This document shows positions 62,698 to 64,000 of a stretch of DNA of 64,000 bases, one piece after another (within the stretch, counting starts at the first letter, position 1; every line of letters begins with the position of its first letter). Position numbers and translations under genes: made by a program. The stretch lies in NCBI GenBank assembly GCA_038230835.1, contig JBBRMM010000001.1:186001-250000 (forward strand). The letters are read 5' to 3'. This stretch comes from DASUHT01 sp038230835 (GTDB lineage: Bacteria > Actinomycetota > Thermoleophilia > Gaiellales > JAICJC01). The notes beneath the pieces were generated by a model. That model was not told the origin of the DNA, did no database searches, and saw only the letters and a list, made by a program, of their open reading frames with translations.

Positions 62698-63333
62698 GTG
62701 GACGAGAAACCGCAATCTCACTCGGAAGATGCCGGTGCCGCCCTCGTCGCAGCAAGAGGCGCGCTGGCCGGTGGCGGCGGCCCGCGTGCGGTCGTGCTGG
62801 TTGAGGGGTTCAGCGATCAATGCGCGTTGGAGGCGCTGGCGAAGCGCCGTGGTCGCGACCTTCATGCTGAGCGGGTTTCCGTGGTGCCAATCGGGGGCGC
62901 GCAGGCCATCGCACAGTTCCTGAACCTGTTCGGCCCTCCCGGGCTGGACGTCAGGCTGGCCGGTATCTGCGACGCCGGAGAGGAGGGCAACTTCCGGCGC
63001 GGTCTCGAGCGGGCCGGCCTCGGCTCCCGGCTCACTCGCATCGACATGGAGCGGCTGGGCTTCTTCGTCTGCTCGGCAGACCTGGAGGACGAGTTGATCC
63101 GCGCTCTCGGTGCCGGCTCCGTGGAACAGGTCGTTGACGCTCAAGGTGACCTTGGATCGTTTCGCACATTACAGAAGCAGCCCGCGTGGCGAGGTCGCAC
63201 AACTGAGCAGCAGCTTCGGCGCTTCATGGGCAGCGGCAGCGGTCGAAAGGTCCGGTACGCGCGGTTGCTCGTCGATGCGCTGGATCTCACCCAGGTGCCG
63301 CGCCCGCTCGACCGGGCGCTTGCTCATGTCTGA
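62698..63333 (+). CDS. TOPRIM-domain protein, OLD-nuclease type, without ATPase
   Basis: 211 residues. The TOPRIM fold has the Glu motif AVVLVEGFSDQCALEALA and the acidic pair in AGICDAGEEGNF, with VSVVPIGGAQAIAQFLNLFG and FFVCSADLEDELIRALG between and after; the C-terminal helices (WRGRTTEQQLRRFMGSGSG) match OLD-family nucleases. OLD proteins normally carry an N-terminal ABC ATPase, which is absent here. GTG start. A DNA repair or defence role is possible; no ATPase partner lies in the window. Confidence 0.75.
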   Translation: MDEKPQSHSEDAGAALVAARGALAGGGGPRAVVLVEGFSDQCALEALAKRRGRDLHAERVSVVPIGGAQAIAQFLNLFGPPGLDVRLAGICDAGEEGNFRRGLERAGLGSRLTRIDMERLGFFVCSADLEDELIRALGAGSVEQVVDAQGDLGSFRTLQKQPAWRGRTTEQQLRRFMGSGSGRKVRYARLLVDALDLTQVPRPLDRALAHV

Positions 63334-63482
63334 CCTCAGCGGCAGAGCGCGCAGTTTGGTGGACGAACTTGGTGATACCTGCACAGTCACGCACCAACAT
63401 CCGAGGCAGCGCCGGGCGGCTCAAGGTTGTAGCGGGGACGATTCCCGGTCGCGGCCAGGCGAACTGAGAGGTGGCACCGAGC

Positions 63483-64000
63483 CTATTCGCGGTATTCGGC
63501 AAGCAATGCGACCAACTGCTGATGGGTCGCGCGCGCCAGTTCGCCACCAGTGAACCGGACGTCAGACGTGACCTCAGCCGCAACGTAGTCGGGCAGAGCG
63601 AACTCCGCCATCTCGTCGTCGGTCAGGAACTCCACCTCGGCCAGGATGAGCCCATCCAGAGGGGGTGCGAACACGTCCACTCCCATGGGCGGGATGCTGT
63701 ACCGGATCTTCCGAAGTTCGCGACCGCCCAAGCCCGAAAAAAGCTCGTACTCGCGCTCTGAAAGGTACGTGTTTGTGATCAAACCTCGATCACGCCGCCC
63801 CTCCTCCGGGATCTTCTGGGTCAGCTTGAAGATGATCAAGGGTTCGCTGCCGAGTCGGTCGGTCATGCGGCGAAGTCGCAGCCGGGTACCGTCGAAGTAG
63901 TGGTCAACCACCTCGCGAGCGCGAACCGTCGGTTGATCGGACGGCAGGGCCGCGACGAGGAATCTCCGCTCCCGCTCGACACGTGCGTACTTTCTGCGGT
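63483..64000 (-). CDS. CYTH-domain protein (5' end outside window)
   Basis: The frame runs open to the window edge; visible residues include the CYTH signature ERERRFLV near the start, then HYFDGTRLRLRRM, LIIFKLTQKIP, NTYLSEREYELF, RKIRYSIPPMGVDVF and LILAEVEFLTDDEM. These are the acidic and basic residues lining a triphosphate tunnel, so the protein probably hydrolyses inorganic triphosphate or cyclises/cleaves nucleoside triphosphates. The GTG at 63911 is internal; the true start is upstream of base 64000 on the minus strand. About 148 bp separate its stop from that of the convergent TOPRIM gene. Confidence 0.8.
   Translation of the reverse strand, partial: RRKYARVERERRFLVAALPSDQPTVRAREVVDHYFDGTRLRLRRMTDRLGSEPLIIFKLTQKIPEEGRRDRGLITNTYLSEREYELFSGLGGRELRKIRYSIPPMGVDVFAPPLDGLILAEVEFLTDDEMAEFALPDYVAAEVTSDVRFTGGELARATHQQLVALLAEYRE

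Overview
The window is 64 kb of very GC-rich, densely packed chromosomal DNA from a high-GC Gram-positive type bacterium. The gene content fits Actinomycetota: CarD, ClpC, DisA, an ANTAR regulator, many GTG starts and many leaderless promoters. The mix of genes suggests the deep-branching class Thermoleophilia (Solirubrobacterales/Gaiellales-like). That class assignment is an inference from gene content; no rRNA gene is present to test it. No prophage or CRISPR array was seen.

Layout, 1-32 kb. This half is an expanded version of the housekeeping order known from Bacillus subtilis: lysS, clpC, radA, disA, (carD), a PIN-TRAM protein (yacL type), ispD, ispF, gltX, cysS, rlmB, a NYN nuclease (yacP type) and a sigH-type sigma factor, ending in tRNA-Thr(TGT). 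Two blocks interrupt it. Between clpC and radA lie a PAS histidine kinase translationally coupled to clpC, a bicupin, an RpiR-type regulator and an orphan glutamate-synthase-like large subunit with a palindromic operator. Between ispF and gltX lie a HAD phosphatase, a ubiquitin-like/BNR propeller fusion, mutY, a secreted protein, a carboxyethylornithine-synthase-like enzyme, a GH15 glucoamylase/trehalase-like enzyme, a frameshifted phospholipase D protein and a VOC protein.

Layout, 32-50.5 kb. This is an accessory region. It holds a lipoprotein, two tiny paralogous Cys/His proteins, an operon with a PRC-like protein and a stomatin next to a frameshifted ANTAR regulator, a G1-type peptidase, an epimerase, a DEAD-box helicase with a structured leader, a TadG-like protein and a CocE-type hydrolase. 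A MITE-like element and the second copy of a G-rich palindromic repeat follow, then a GAF-PAS-GGDEF-EAL protein (degenerate GGDEF, intact EAL), a DUF4395-thioredoxin protein, a glycosyltransferase, selD, secG and tRNA-Leu(GAG).

Layout, 50.5-64 kb. A scarred segment (50.75-52.6 kb) contains a frameshifted LuxR regulator, a possible IS630 remnant and 5'-truncated pieces of cheW, dinB and an SRPBCC gene. A LexA box with the first nine codons of dinB lies about 600 bp from the dinB 3' end, on the opposite strand. After it come an exonuclease, a marR-MFS pair with an operator at the start codon, a two-component system, a sigma factor fused to an anti-sigma-like membrane domain, a propionyl-CoA synthetase, a VOC gene with an internal TAG, an orphan PIN protein, an NTF2-like protein, a TOPRIM-only OLD-like protein and the end of a CYTH gene.

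Two points run through the whole window. Many start codons have a TAnnnT hexamer 6-9 nt upstream and no Shine-Dalgarno sequence, which implies leaderless mRNAs; this helped choose starts. Three genes carry single-base frameshifts and one a nonsense codon. These may be real decay or assembly errors and should be checked against reads.
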